Shown in pieces: positions 1 to 5,245 of a stretch of 23,703 nucleotides of DNA (positions are counted from its first letter, which is position 1; each line of letters begins with the position of its first letter). Where the stretch lies: IMG/VR virus record IMGVR_UViG_3300030329_001452, positions 1 to 23,703 of that record; one strand, 5' to 3'. A program made the translations under genes and the position numbers. The notes beneath the pieces are model-generated. The model had not been told where the DNA came from, did not search any database, and saw only the letters and a program-made list of their open reading frames with translations. Source of the DNA: a virus.

Positions 1-77
1 ATTTCTCCCTTGCTTAGATCGCCCATAGCCGGGAGCAAGCTATTGGGTAAGATACAAAAGTTCTCTGTTTGTTTCAA
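1..77 (-). CDS. Partial CDS, possible winged-helix replication protein (5' end only)
   Basis: The first 25 codons of a leftward gene run off the window edge. The frame is open from a TTG at 77-75, which overlaps the TGA of the preceding gene (TTGA). An AAGGGG ribosome-binding site lies six bases upstream. The peptide contains 'FCILPNSLLPAMGDLSKGE'. A hydrophobic-PN-LL-then-LS-GE pattern is typical of the start of winged-helix domains in phage replication-initiation (O-like) proteins. That assignment is inference from a short piece; the presence of a reading frame with a coupled start is directly seen. Confidence 0.45.
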   Translation of the reverse strand, partial: MKQTENFCILPNSLLPAMGDLSKGE

Positions 78-571
78 TGAACGCCCCTTACGTTATCATG
101 TATGTTTTGTGCTGTGGTTCTTATAACCATCCAGATATCTTTTGGTTTAGCATCGATACCTACCTTTATCCCTTTCTCAGCAAATGACTCCTTCACTTCA
201 CTCTGCATTCTTAATAGATCCTTCAAACTGTCTTGCGCTATGTCTTCAGTGTATTTGCTTTCTATCAAGGGTTTATTATTGATAAGGTACGCCGCAGAAT
301 AGATCTGACTACGATGCCACCAATACTCTATGCCCGCCATGATCTCTTCATCATCTTCTTCGTCTTCAAATATATCTGGATCAAGAAGCATAGCGAAGTA
401 ACCATCAGGTGAATCAACTTCCTTTTCTTTCTGCCATTGAGCAGCCCACTGCATCTCGTCAGGAAACCAGAAGAAGCCATCTATTACTGTACCAATATCA
501 TTCTCAGCCGGGTCCCCGCTTTTTATAGCCTTGGCTATTTCAGTTATATCTTGTAGTTGATACTCCTTCAT
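74..571 (-). CDS. Hypothetical acidic protein, 165 aa
   Basis: I do not recognise this protein. It is rich in Trp and acidic residues, with an Asp/Glu cluster (DIFEDEEDDEE) in the middle and a tryptophan-rich 'GIEYWWHRSQIY' segment after it. No membrane segment or signal peptide is visible, so it is probably a soluble cytoplasmic early protein. I chose the ATG at 571 over an upstream alternative at 619. It forms an ATGA overlap with the dUTPase stop and has an AGGAG ribosome-binding site just before it, whereas the longer version would overlap dUTPase by about 50 bases. It is part of the leftward chain of four-base overlaps and is probably co-translated with its neighbours. Confidence 0.75.
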   Translation of the reverse strand: MKEYQLQDITEIAKAIKSGDPAENDIGTVIDGFFWFPDEMQWAAQWQKEKEVDSPDGYFAMLLDPDIFEDEEDDEEIMAGIEYWWHRSQIYSAAYLINNKPLIESKYTEDIAQDSLKDLLRMQSEVKESFAEKGIKVGIDAKPKDIWMVIRTTAQNIHDNVRGVH

Positions 572-1077
572 AACTCCTGGCCTTTCGTTAACTCCTTTAT
601 ATCCGTACCATAATCCCATCCACCAAAGTCGTCTGTGCTTCCGAAACCGCCATCACCTCGCTGCGACTGGATGTCAAATAAACGATGCGCTTCGACTTCA
701 ATGATTTGAGGTAATGCTATAGGTAAGTACAAGAATTGAACCAGCTTAGTATTGGGTAGTATGAATACATTACGATGACTGACGTTCATAACATGCAAGT
801 GTATCTCACCCTCGTATCCTGAATCGACAACACAAGCACCAACCTGAAGCCCGTGCTTGGTTGCCACACCTGACTTATTGAATGCTACTAATGCCATACC
901 AACAGAGATATGCGCCTTGATTCCACTCGCTATCTTAGTGGAGTGTCCTGGCTCTACAGCTTCAGAACGGTAATCAGCTGGTACATAAAAGTCTATACCA
1001 GCGTCGTATTGATGAGCACGACTTGGAGATTTTACATCCCGTATCTTACAGAATCTAAATACTTGCGGCATATTCAT
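568..1077 (-). CDS. dut: dUTP diphosphatase (dUTPase), trimeric type
   Basis: Hydrolyses dUTP to dUMP and pyrophosphate, which keeps uracil out of phage DNA and supplies dUMP. All five motifs of the trimeric dUTPase family are visible in order: motif 1 'DAGID' (residues 25-29), motif 2 'NKSGVATKHG' (67-76, with Lys where Arg is usual), motif 3 'VVDSGYEGEI' (83-92, catalytic Asp85), motif 4 'KLVQFLY' (111-117) and motif 5 'RGDGGFGSTD' (140-149). About 20 residues follow motif 5; the full length of 169 is slightly above the usual 140-155. The ATG at 1077 overlaps the previous stop as ATGA, with AAGGA about nine bases upstream. It sits in the same operon as a thymidylate-synthase-like nucleotide hydroxymethylase, which fits a deoxynucleotide-remodelling role. 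Confidence 0.96.
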   Translation of the reverse strand: MNMPQVFRFCKIRDVKSPSRAHQYDAGIDFYVPADYRSEAVEPGHSTKIASGIKAHISVGMALVAFNKSGVATKHGLQVGACVVDSGYEGEIHLHVMNVSHRNVFILPNTKLVQFLYLPIALPQIIEVEAHRLFDIQSQRGDGGFGSTDDFGGWDYGTDIKELTKGQEL

Positions 1078-1265
1078 TCTATGTGGTCCTTAATTGTTTC
1101 TACTCGACCTGACCAGTCGATGGTTATTGACATAGGTTTAGGGTCTGTCCAGACGAAACCGTCACTTGTACCCGTTATATCTAACTGGTTAAGGAAGCTC
1201 ACCAACTGAAACGCCGACGTTGCTTCGCTTTTCTCGTCCGTCTTGATATCGATACGTATTGCCAT
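1074..1265 (-). CDS. Hypothetical protein, 63 aa
   Basis: Small soluble protein of unknown function. It reads as a plausible beta-rich domain: a charged start 'MAIRIDIKTDEKSE', a helix-like 'TSAFQLVSFLNQL', then alternating hydrophobic residues up to 'WSGRVETIKDHIE'. A strong ribosome-binding site (GGGAGGT) lies about nine bases before the ATG at 1265, and the stop overlaps the dut start as ATGA. Both points argue that it is real, although its first 77 bases lie inside the 3' end of the upstream gene in another frame. Confidence 0.65.
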   Translation of the reverse strand: MAIRIDIKTDEKSEATSAFQLVSFLNQLDITGTSDGFVWTDPKPMSITIDWSGRVETIKDHIE

Positions 1266-1620
1266 CCTCTGCTACCTCCCGTTTCTGTTGTTCTGATGCA
1301 TGAAGCTCTGGATCATTCCAATCTTCTGCCTCTTTCTTTGCCTCGGCCCAAGCCTGTTTCTCTTTGTACTCTGCCCATCCTTCCATGTAACCGCATACAT
1401 CGACCATATTGTCTCGCTTATGTACCTGCTTTTCTCTCGCGAACTTCAACCCGATCATCAAGGCATATGCCATATCCATGGTTACCATATTACCCGTCAT
1501 GACCATAGCAAAGTTACATGCATCCTGCATATTCTGATCGAACGATCCATAATCGTGACCATCTGCATTTTTGTAGACGATACTGTGTGCATCCAACAGT
1601 ATGCTCTTATCGATACTCAT
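1189..1620 (-). CDS. DUF6378-like phage protein, 143 aa
   Basis: Residues about 8-85 follow the pattern I know from the phage family DUF6378: 'DAHSIVYKNADGHDYGSFDQN' region, then 'VTMDMAYALMIGLKFAREK', then 'RDNMVDVCGYMEGWAEY'. The diagnostic points are the YG after the first helix, the K-AR pair, and D(N)xVD-GY. Function is unknown; the family often occurs beside nucleotide-metabolism genes in phages, which is also the setting here. The C-terminal 50 residues (Glu, Lys and Gln rich, 'EEQKREVAEDG'-like) look disordered and are the part overlapped by the next gene. The ATG at 1620 overlaps the hydroxymethylase stop as ATGA, and GGAGG lies seven bases upstream. The family name is from memory of the motif pattern, not from a search. 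Confidence 0.72.
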   Translation of the reverse strand: MSIDKSILLDAHSIVYKNADGHDYGSFDQNMQDACNFAMVMTGNMVTMDMAYALMIGLKFAREKQVHKRDNMVDVCGYMEGWAEYKEKQAWAEAKKEAEDWNDPELHASEQQKREVAEDGNTYRYQDGREKRSNVGVSVGELP

Positions 1621-2456
1621 AGTCTCCCTCCAACGAAGTTGTCTTGTTTAAACTCATCTACCATTTCCCACATCTGCTCAAGCTCTATGTCTCTACTGGG
1701 TAAGTACAGCATATCCTGCAGAACACGACCCCACGTAAACTCTTCAATTAACTCATATTTATCGAATACTTCGTTATTATAAGCATCGAATAGTAGATGC
1801 CAATAAGGTTCATAGCAATGAAATGATGCTGCAGTATATGTGAACGAACCTAACCCTATCCAAGGTATATCTGTTCGCTCCATTAGCTCGTTGCGCATCA
1901 TCTGTAAGAACAGCATACCTACCGCTACATCGTTGCAGAATCCAAACACGAAATCACTGGATCTCATATTCCAGATCAGATGCAGTTTATCATCTCGTAT
2001 AAAGAACTGAACGAACATCGTACATGGTACGTCCTTCATACCATAGTCTATATCAGGCTGATTCAAGGCTATCACAGCTCGCCGTGATTCTGGAAACCTT
2101 AATAGCTCATTAACAACTCGATCCCAGCCCCGATAAAGACCAACACCATAATTACTATGTACGTTACCATTGACACTAGCAATATCTTGCCAGGTAGAGG
2201 CTGCCTTCCCAATATTTCTAACGTTTTGATCTTGCGATAGATACCACATAAACTCGAGTAAAGCGTAGCGAACATTGAATTTTCTCTCTGGGTTATATAT
2301 ATTTATTTGACACACATCATCAATAGTTACGCTTTGATTGAATAACTCGATAGCTTTGCTATCTCCTTTGGATGACTTAGTTGCAACTACATTTCCATCA
2401 TAACGTAACCCATGCCGCATACCTTCATATGCTTGCTGCAAAGTACGATACCTCAT
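1617..2456 (-). CDS. Thymidylate-synthase-fold enzyme, probable dCMP 5-hydroxymethylase
   Basis: Belongs to the ThyA/dCMP-hydroxymethylase family, which uses methylenetetrahydrofolate to modify C5 of a pyrimidine nucleotide. Visible landmarks: Glu68 in 'LLEFMWYLS', Trp89 in 'STWQDI', 'NYG' at 102-104, the nucleophile Cys145 in 'DVPCTMF', the phosphate-binding 'RSSD' at 165-168, and His213/Tyr215 in 'SFHCYEPYW'. Cys145 to Arg165 is 20 residues, exactly as in E. coli ThyA (C146, R166). At the position of ThyA Asn177, which selects uracil, this protein has Asp176 (11 after Arg165, as in ThyA and in T4 gp42). Asp there is the hallmark of dCMP hydroxymethylase (T4 D179). I therefore infer hydroxymethyl-dCMP production, possibly for modified virion DNA. 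Length of 279 is close to ThyA and gp42. Both ends overlap neighbours as ATGA. Thymidylate synthase remains the alternative. Confidence 0.85.
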   Translation of the reverse strand: MRYRTLQQAYEGMRHGLRYDGNVVATKSSKGDSKAIELFNQSVTIDDVCQINIYNPERKFNVRYALLEFMWYLSQDQNVRNIGKAASTWQDIASVNGNVHSNYGVGLYRGWDRVVNELLRFPESRRAVIALNQPDIDYGMKDVPCTMFVQFFIRDDKLHLIWNMRSSDFVFGFCNDVAVGMLFLQMMRNELMERTDIPWIGLGSFTYTAASFHCYEPYWHLLFDAYNNEVFDKYELIEEFTWGRVLQDMLYLPSRDIELEQMWEMVDEFKQDNFVGGRL

Positions 2457-2617
2457 TTCTTCTCCCTGGTCATTGCCACATAATATTTACCGTTGATCTC
2501 AGCTATGAACTCGCCCTTCTCTGTATTGTACGTGCATTTGAACTCATTAGCGATACAACCTTCAATCATACGTTGCTCGAACATCTCTACAATACCATCA
2601 AATGTATCACAGTCCAT
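2453..2617 (-). CDS. Hypothetical protein, 54 aa
   Basis: Small protein of unknown function, 'MDCDTFDGIVEMFEQRMIEG' followed by a probable beta hairpin ('FKCTYNTEKGEFIAEINGKYYVAM'-type alternation) and a basic tail. I start at the ATG at 2617, not at an in-frame codon at 2638. A GAGGA ribosome-binding site lies eight bases upstream and this start clears the preceding gene. The stop overlaps the hydroxymethylase start as ATGA, so translation is likely coupled to that enzyme. Its compact alpha-beta pattern and position suggest a small accessory protein, but no partner can be named. Confidence 0.65.
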   Translation of the reverse strand: MDCDTFDGIVEMFEQRMIEGCIANEFKCTYNTEKGEFIAEINGKYYVAMTREKK

Positions 2618-2619
2618 TT

Positions 2620-2853
2620 CTAGTCCTCGTATGGCCAACCATCTTCTTGATTCCTTGCCATATCATCTTGATACTGGATAATGATAGCATCTTTACGGTT
2701 GTCTTCATCGAAGGATAAATCTTCAATAGCTTCCTCAAGATCTCGCTTAGAATCAGGTCTGTAAAAGTCCTTCTTCTTATCGCGTACAGTCTTAGGCTTG
2801 TTGAACTTCGCAGAGTTCCTAGCTACTGGATTCCTTCTTATTGTTTTGCCCAT
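2620..2853 (-). CDS. Hypothetical charged protein, 77 aa
   Basis: Unrecognised protein with a strongly basic first half ('RRNPVARNSAKFNKPK', then 'VRDKKKDFYR') and an acidic second half ('EEAIEDLSFDEDN'). It ends 'EDGWPYED'. The pattern suggests a largely disordered or nucleic-acid-contacting N-terminus with a helical acidic C-terminus. The start codon shares one base with the stop of the 175-residue gene (TGATG), typical of translational coupling. Its first 35 bases also overlap the end of the 78-residue frame at 2819-3055. Confidence 0.6.
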   Translation of the reverse strand: MGKTIRRNPVARNSAKFNKPKTVRDKKKDFYRPDSKRDLEEAIEDLSFDEDNRKDAIIIQYQDDMARNQEDGWPYED

Positions 2854-3055
2854 CAGTTCTCTCCTGGATCTTCTTCGCTGCGTAACTCTGCAGCGTCTCC
2901 CCCCATTTCTTGTCGAACCACTCTTCCCACGTTATTTTGTGCTCTGGCGGTACTTTCTCGTACTTGCGCCTCCAACACCACCTGGCGGCATGCAGCTTGA
3001 GCGTTTCGTAGTCTTTTGCTACTTTTTCCGGTGTACGTATTCTCGATTGCACCAT
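2819..3055 (-). CDS. Hypothetical Trp-rich protein, 78 aa (nested overlap)
   Basis: This frame overlaps the 3' 203 bases of the 175-residue gene and the first 35 bases of the 77-residue gene. It reads very much like a folded protein: 'PEKVAKDYETLKLHAARWCW', then 'KITWEEWFDKKWGETLQSYA', with well-spaced aromatic and charged residues and no glycine or serine junk. A TAAGG ribosome-binding site lies about eight bases before the ATG at 3055, and an in-frame TAA just upstream fixes the frame. By contrast, the overlapping tail of the 175-residue frame looks less protein-like. It may be the true gene here, or the displaced C-terminus of one longer ancestral protein. Function unknown. Confidence 0.55.
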   Translation of the reverse strand: MVQSRIRTPEKVAKDYETLKLHAARWCWRRKYEKVPPEHKITWEEWFDKKWGETLQSYAAKKIQERTDGQNNKKESSS

Positions 3056-3380
3056 CGATATGCCTTATAAAGTAAAACCCAAGCGGATCTTCTATCAGAG
3101 GAAAGGTCCGTAGGCCAAGCCAATGCTTTAGTTTGTTAGTCTCTTTGCCGAAGCCACAGCGCTCTGATAGTTCTCTCACTGTAATAGTCTGTGGCGGCAT
3201 GTCTATGTACCAGTTGGGTGAACGGTCATGATACGTGATCTTACCTGTATCATAGAACAACTTGAAATCGTTACAGGCTCGAGATCCCTCAATGCATAAC
3301 CAATAGTTGTGACACTTTTCCATCTTCGCAAAGTGTCTCATTTCACATGGTGATTCGGACATTGTCTCGCTGTTCTCCAT
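2853..3380 (-). CDS. Hypothetical protein, 175 aa
   Basis: Unrecognised. The N-terminal two-thirds (to about residue 112) is convincing protein: 'MEKCHNYWLCIEGSRACNDF', 'SPNWYIDMPPQTITVRELSE' and 'WLGLRTFPLIEDPLGFYFIR', mixing aromatic residues and possible cysteine pairs. The last 60 residues (Arg, Gln, Ala and Glu rich, ending 'EEDPGEN') resemble a shifted frame, and the competing frame at 2819-3055 looks better there. No clear ribosome-binding site precedes the ATG at 3380. In-frame ATGs at 3362, 3341 and 3323 are alternatives. The gene lies directly left of a probable terminator, so it may need its own promoter or readthrough. Confidence 0.5.
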   Translation of the reverse strand: MENSETMSESPCEMRHFAKMEKCHNYWLCIEGSRACNDFKLFYDTGKITYHDRSPNWYIDMPPQTITVRELSERCGFGKETNKLKHWLGLRTFPLIEDPLGFYFIRHIDGAIENTYTGKSSKRLRNAQAACRQVVLEAQVRESTARAQNNVGRVVRQEMGGDAAELRSEEDPGEN

Positions 3381-3391
3381 ATTTTAGATGT

Positions 3392-3419
3392 AAAAAAAGA
3401 GCAGTTTATCGCCATGCTC
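3392..3419 (-). terminator. Probable rho-independent terminator, leftward
   Basis: Read on the minus strand, a GAGCA / TGCTC stem (3419-3415 with 3403-3399) and an 11-base loop are followed by seven T residues (3398-3392). The stem is short, only five pairs, so efficiency may be partial. It lies after the 78-residue gene ending at 3448 and before the gene starting at 3380, separating the small-gene unit from the long nucleotide-metabolism chain. Confidence 0.45.
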
Positions 3420-3447
3420 AGGGCGTCAGAGATTTTAAGAGCTCTGA

Positions 3448-3684
3448 TTAACGACAGTATACAGACATACGATCAGCGAATTCAAGCGGTAGATCTTGAT
3501 TGAATCTCGCTAATAAGCCGTTCGTACCGTATTTTTCGCGTAGTTTCTTACTGTTCATTACGATATCAACAGCTCGTTTACGTGAACCACGACCACGAAA
3601 GCGAAGGTTTTGTCCTTCGAACAGGCCTTTCAAGTGAACTGGTACGTCTTTAGCTATCAGTCGTTGCGTTGCGTATTTTCGCAT
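3448..3684 (-). CDS. Hypothetical basic protein, 78 aa
   Basis: Arg/Lys-rich small protein ('RFRGRGSRKRAVDIVMNSKK' in the middle), with an acidic-aromatic end 'LPLEFADRMSVYCR'. The basic central stretch suggests nucleic-acid or ribosome contact, but no known fold is recognised. A GGAGAG ribosome-binding site lies about nine bases before the ATG at 3684. The start lies 35 bases inside the 3' end of a small upstream gene. It is the last gene before the terminator at 3392-3419. Confidence 0.65.
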   Translation of the reverse strand: MRKYATQRLIAKDVPVHLKGLFEGQNLRFRGRGSRKRAVDIVMNSKKLREKYGTNGLLARFNQDLPLEFADRMSVYCR

Positions 3685-3817
3685 TGTGTCTTGCTCTCCG
3701 TCTTTGAGTTTGTAAACGATTTAGGTTACTGCGTATCTTTCGTGAGCGCTCTGAACTGTGAGCCTTACGAAAAGATTCTTCGTCGAACCTCCAACTTGGT
3801 TCATCTGTGTATCTCAC
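3650..3817 (-). CDS. Small Arg-rich protein, 55 aa, GTG start
   Basis: A GTG at 3817-3815 overlaps the TGA of the preceding gene (GTGA), with a strong GGAGGT ribosome-binding site five to six bases before it. The frame stays open for 55 codons to a TAA at 3652-3650. The product begins 'VRYTDEPSWRFDEESFRKAH' (Met in place of Val when translated) and is very Arg-rich after that ('RLQTQRRRARHNAKIR'). Together with the next basic protein it fills what would otherwise be a 130-base gap in a compact operon. Function is unknown; a nucleic-acid-binding role is only suggested by charge. Confidence 0.55.
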   Translation of the reverse strand: MRYTDEPSWRFDEESFRKAHSSERSRKIRSNLNRLQTQRRRARHNAKIRNATTDS

Positions 3818-4140
3818 TTTGTACCTCCGTAGTTAAAGATCGTTCGATTATTATCGATTGTCTTCTTGAGCTTATCAAGTGCTTCCATGATTGTCTCATC
3901 ACGTCGTTGTAAAACTATCTGAGCTTCAGTTGGATCTGGTTGAGTGTCATCAATGAATCCAGACTGCCAACCAATATGATAAGCATCGTAAGCTATATCG
4001 ATAAGGTCTTCGATCATCTCTTCCTGATAGTCAGGATTATCACCAAGTTTCTCGATAACATCCTCAACATTAGCTGAGATGCGAGAACGAACTCGCTTTG
4101 GGATATCGCTGTGAGAGCGATTTGAATAGATTTCGGTCAT
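3814..4140 (-). CDS. Hypothetical helical protein, 108 aa
   Basis: Mostly helical, charged protein: 'DIPKRVRSRISANVEDVIEK', then 'YQEEMIEDLIDIAYDAYHIG', and a C-terminal helix 'DETIMEALDKLKKTIDNN'. It is not recognised. It has an excellent AAGGAGG ribosome-binding site before the ATG at 4140, and the leftward promoter-like motif at 4160-4190 lies immediately upstream, so it is probably the first gene of a short unit with the genes at 3650-3817 and 3448-3684. The good start signal and first position suggest high expression. Confidence 0.75.
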   Translation of the reverse strand: MTEIYSNRSHSDIPKRVRSRISANVEDVIEKLGDNPDYQEEMIEDLIDIAYDAYHIGWQSGFIDDTQPDPTEAQIVLQRRDETIMEALDKLKKTIDNNRTIFNYGGTK

Positions 4141-4159
4141 ATAATTCCCTCCTTATATA

Positions 4160-4190
4160 TAGATTTTCGAAATGTCACTTAAATTAAGTG
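4160..4190 (-). promoter_or_regulatory. Leftward phage-type promoter motif, copy A
   Basis: One of three copies of a 31-base motif made of blocks CACTTAA, AA, ACATTT, AAA and CTA at fixed spacing (3, 3, 2 and 2 bases between blocks). In this copy the first part is a perfect palindrome, CACTTAA-T-TTAAGTG. The first two bases are the CA of the encoded CCA end of tRNA-Asp. A TATATA follows, and the start codon of the 108-residue gene is 19 bases after the CTA block. The other copies are at 5246-5276 and 6039-6069. It may be a promoter for a phage RNA polymerase, a sigma70 -10 element with an activator site, or an operator. Confidence 0.6.
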
Positions 4191-4265
4191 GCGGAGTGGA
4201 CGGGACTCGAACCCGCAACCACTGGCGTGACAGGCCAGGATTCTAACCAATTGAACTACCACTCC
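4189..4265 (-). tRNA. tRNA-Asp (anticodon GUC), CCA encoded
   Basis: A complete cloverleaf on the minus strand: acceptor stem GGAGTGG / CCACTCC, D-arm with AGTTCAATTGGTTAGA, anticodon stem CTGGC / GCCAG around loop CTGTCAC (anticodon GTC), T-arm GCGGGTTCGAGTCCCG, discriminator G and an encoded CCA. It is very close to ordinary bacterial tRNA-Asp. It follows the zinc-ribbon gene, whose last 10 bases overlap the 5' end of the tRNA, so it is probably processed from that transcript. It may support the Asp-rich early proteins or replace host tRNA lost during infection. No attachment-site duplication is visible. Confidence 0.97.
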
Positions 4266-4408
4266 GGAGGATCATCGTCAAACCGTCCCATACTGACTTC
4301 ATTGAGACTATCATCAACATATGGATCTGGATCATTCGCATCTGCTTCGCACCACCAGCAAATATCATTCACAACTTCTTCAGTTTCACCGCAAATCTCG
4401 CATTTCAT
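4256..4408 (-). CDS. Small zinc-ribbon protein, 50 aa
   Basis: Contains a four-cysteine zinc-binding pattern, CxxC-N10-CxxC: Cys3 and Cys6 in 'MKCEICGETEE', then Cys17 and Cys20 in 'ICWWCEAD'. An acidic tail ('ANDPDPYVDDSLNEVSMGRF') ends 'DDDPPEW'. Small zinc ribbons of this kind in phages often contact host RNA polymerase or other proteins; here that is only a possibility. I start at the ATG at 4408 because a GAGGT ribosome-binding site lies seven bases before it. A GTG at 4519 would add 37 residues encoded by the repeat region. Its stop codon falls inside the 5' end of the tRNA-Asp gene, an unusual overlap. Confidence 0.7.
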   Translation of the reverse strand: MKCEICGETEEVVNDICWWCEADANDPDPYVDDSLNEVSMGRFDDDPPEW

Positions 4409-4446
4409 CTCGTCGACCTCGTTTTCAATATAAAAAAAAGCACCAA

Positions 4447-4544
4447 CATCTGTCTCATGCTTCACCAGTGGTGCATGTTCTTGAGATGCTGGTGCTAAAG
4501 CATCTGTCTCATGCTTCACCAGTGGTGCATGTTCTTGAGATGCT
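4447..4544. repeat. Two perfect 44-bp direct repeats, period 54 bp
   Basis: The 44-base unit beginning CATCTGTCTCATGCTTCACC is present exactly at 4447-4490 and again at 4501-4544, with a 10-base spacer. Each unit contains internal dyads: CCACTGG near its centre, CATGC/GCATG flanking it, and AGCATCT/AGATGCT near the ends on the minus strand. The 54-base period equals 18 codons, and one minus-strand frame through both units stays open ('ASQEHAPLVKHETD' repeated). It lies in the 161-base gap between the genes starting at 4408 and ending at 4570. It could be a protein-coding duplication, iterons of an origin, or a regulatory array. Confidence 0.85.
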
Positions 4545-4569
4545 TGTACTACAGCTGCAATTTTTATAT

Positions 4570-4977
4570 TTACGCAGCTAATTGTTGCTCAATACCTTCA
4601 GCAAGTTCCTCAGCGAAACTTTCGACTTTATCCATCGGCCAGATCTTTAAATATCCTGGCATTTGTTCGTAATGGCAAAAAGTATCAACACCATCTTCAG
4701 TATCACCGAATATAGCTTTTAATTTACTGTTGTGCAAAGACACAATAGCAAATCGTCGCTCTTCCGGATGTAGCTTCGATGGTTTTTTAACTCGAGTAAA
4801 GACTTTGTTTGATCCTTCAGGATCAGACTCAATCTCGATCGAATCAGCATTGTACGTTACTTTAAACTTCGAACCACACTCAAACCCATCCAAACCATAT
4901 CGCTGTTCTTCGAGCCACAAACGTCTTTTGCCCTTTTGCGTATGGATTTTCATCGGTACAGGTCTTATTCCAGTCAT
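4570..4977 (-). CDS. Conserved protein, paralogue 1 of an in-window pair, 135 aa
   Basis: Paralogue of the gene at 5643-5987: by hand count about 70 of 106 aligned residues are identical, beginning at 'HTQKGKRRLWLEEQ' and including 'VFTRVK', 'ERRFAIV', 'FGDTE' and 'GVDT'. The pattern (KG..RLWLE, G-F-G, paired beta strands, a closing GY-KI-P) resembles small SymE/AbrB-like beta proteins sometimes seen near DNA-modification genes; I hold that loosely. A 25-residue Glu-rich C-terminal helix ('ESFAEELAEGIEQQLAA') is absent from its partner. The ATG at 4977 is preferred over 4992 because GGAG lies nine bases upstream. It follows the 73-residue gene, six bases after its stop, downstream of promoter motif B. 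Confidence 0.75.
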   Translation of the reverse strand: MTGIRPVPMKIHTQKGKRRLWLEEQRYGLDGFECGSKFKVTYNADSIEIESDPEGSNKVFTRVKKPSKLHPEERRFAIVSLHNSKLKAIFGDTEDGVDTFCHYEQMPGYLKIWPMDKVESFAEELAEGIEQQLAA

Positions 4978-4982
4978 AATTT

Positions 4983-5204
4983 TTAGCTCCATCGGTCAAT
5001 GTTAGAATCGGTATATATACTGCTGTTCAAAACCCACTCAGCTTCTTCGTACTGGTCATAATCCTGATAATCGGACTGTAGCTCATTGCTAAGATCGTCC
5101 CACTCAGACTCAATGACCATCGAGCGACTAAATAAGTCCCAATTATTAGTGTCAAGACACTCTTGCCACATAGCTTGAACAGCATCGCTTTTTGCTTGGT
5201 CCAT
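4983..5204 (-). CDS. Hypothetical acidic protein, 73 aa
   Basis: Highly acidic protein with Trp residues spaced through it ('AVQAMWQECLDTNNWDLFSR', 'ESEWDDLSNELQSDYQDYDQ'), resembling the DNA-mimic or antirestriction style of small phage proteins. That resemblance is compositional only. I start at the ATG at 5204, six bases after GAGG; an upstream TTG at 5216 is less likely. It is the first gene after promoter motif B (5246-5276), so it is probably an early, well-expressed product. It has no membrane segment and no recognisable family motif. Confidence 0.7.
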   Translation of the reverse strand: MDQAKSDAVQAMWQECLDTNNWDLFSRSMVIESEWDDLSNELQSDYQDYDQYEEAEWVLNSSIYTDSNIDRWS

Positions 5205-5245
5205 AAAATACCTCAAAGTTAATAAAAAAAATGTATCTCCAATCT

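Noticed and set aside
910-1782. Rightward open frames opposite the dut and DUF6378-like genes
   Set aside because: Antisense to well-supported genes and without start signals.
4189-4265. tRNA-Asp as a phage integration (attachment) site
   Set aside because: No integrase gene and no second copy of the tRNA 3' end occur in the window. The complete, CCA-encoding tRNA inside an early operon fits a phage-borne tRNA better.
4188-4433. Plus-strand frame over the tRNA beginning 'MAEWTGLEPATTGVTG'
   Set aside because: It is the antisense of tRNA-Asp, a well-known false gene call.
4447-4544. CRISPR array
   Set aside because: Only two units of 44 bases with a 10-base spacer, no further repeats and no cas genes.
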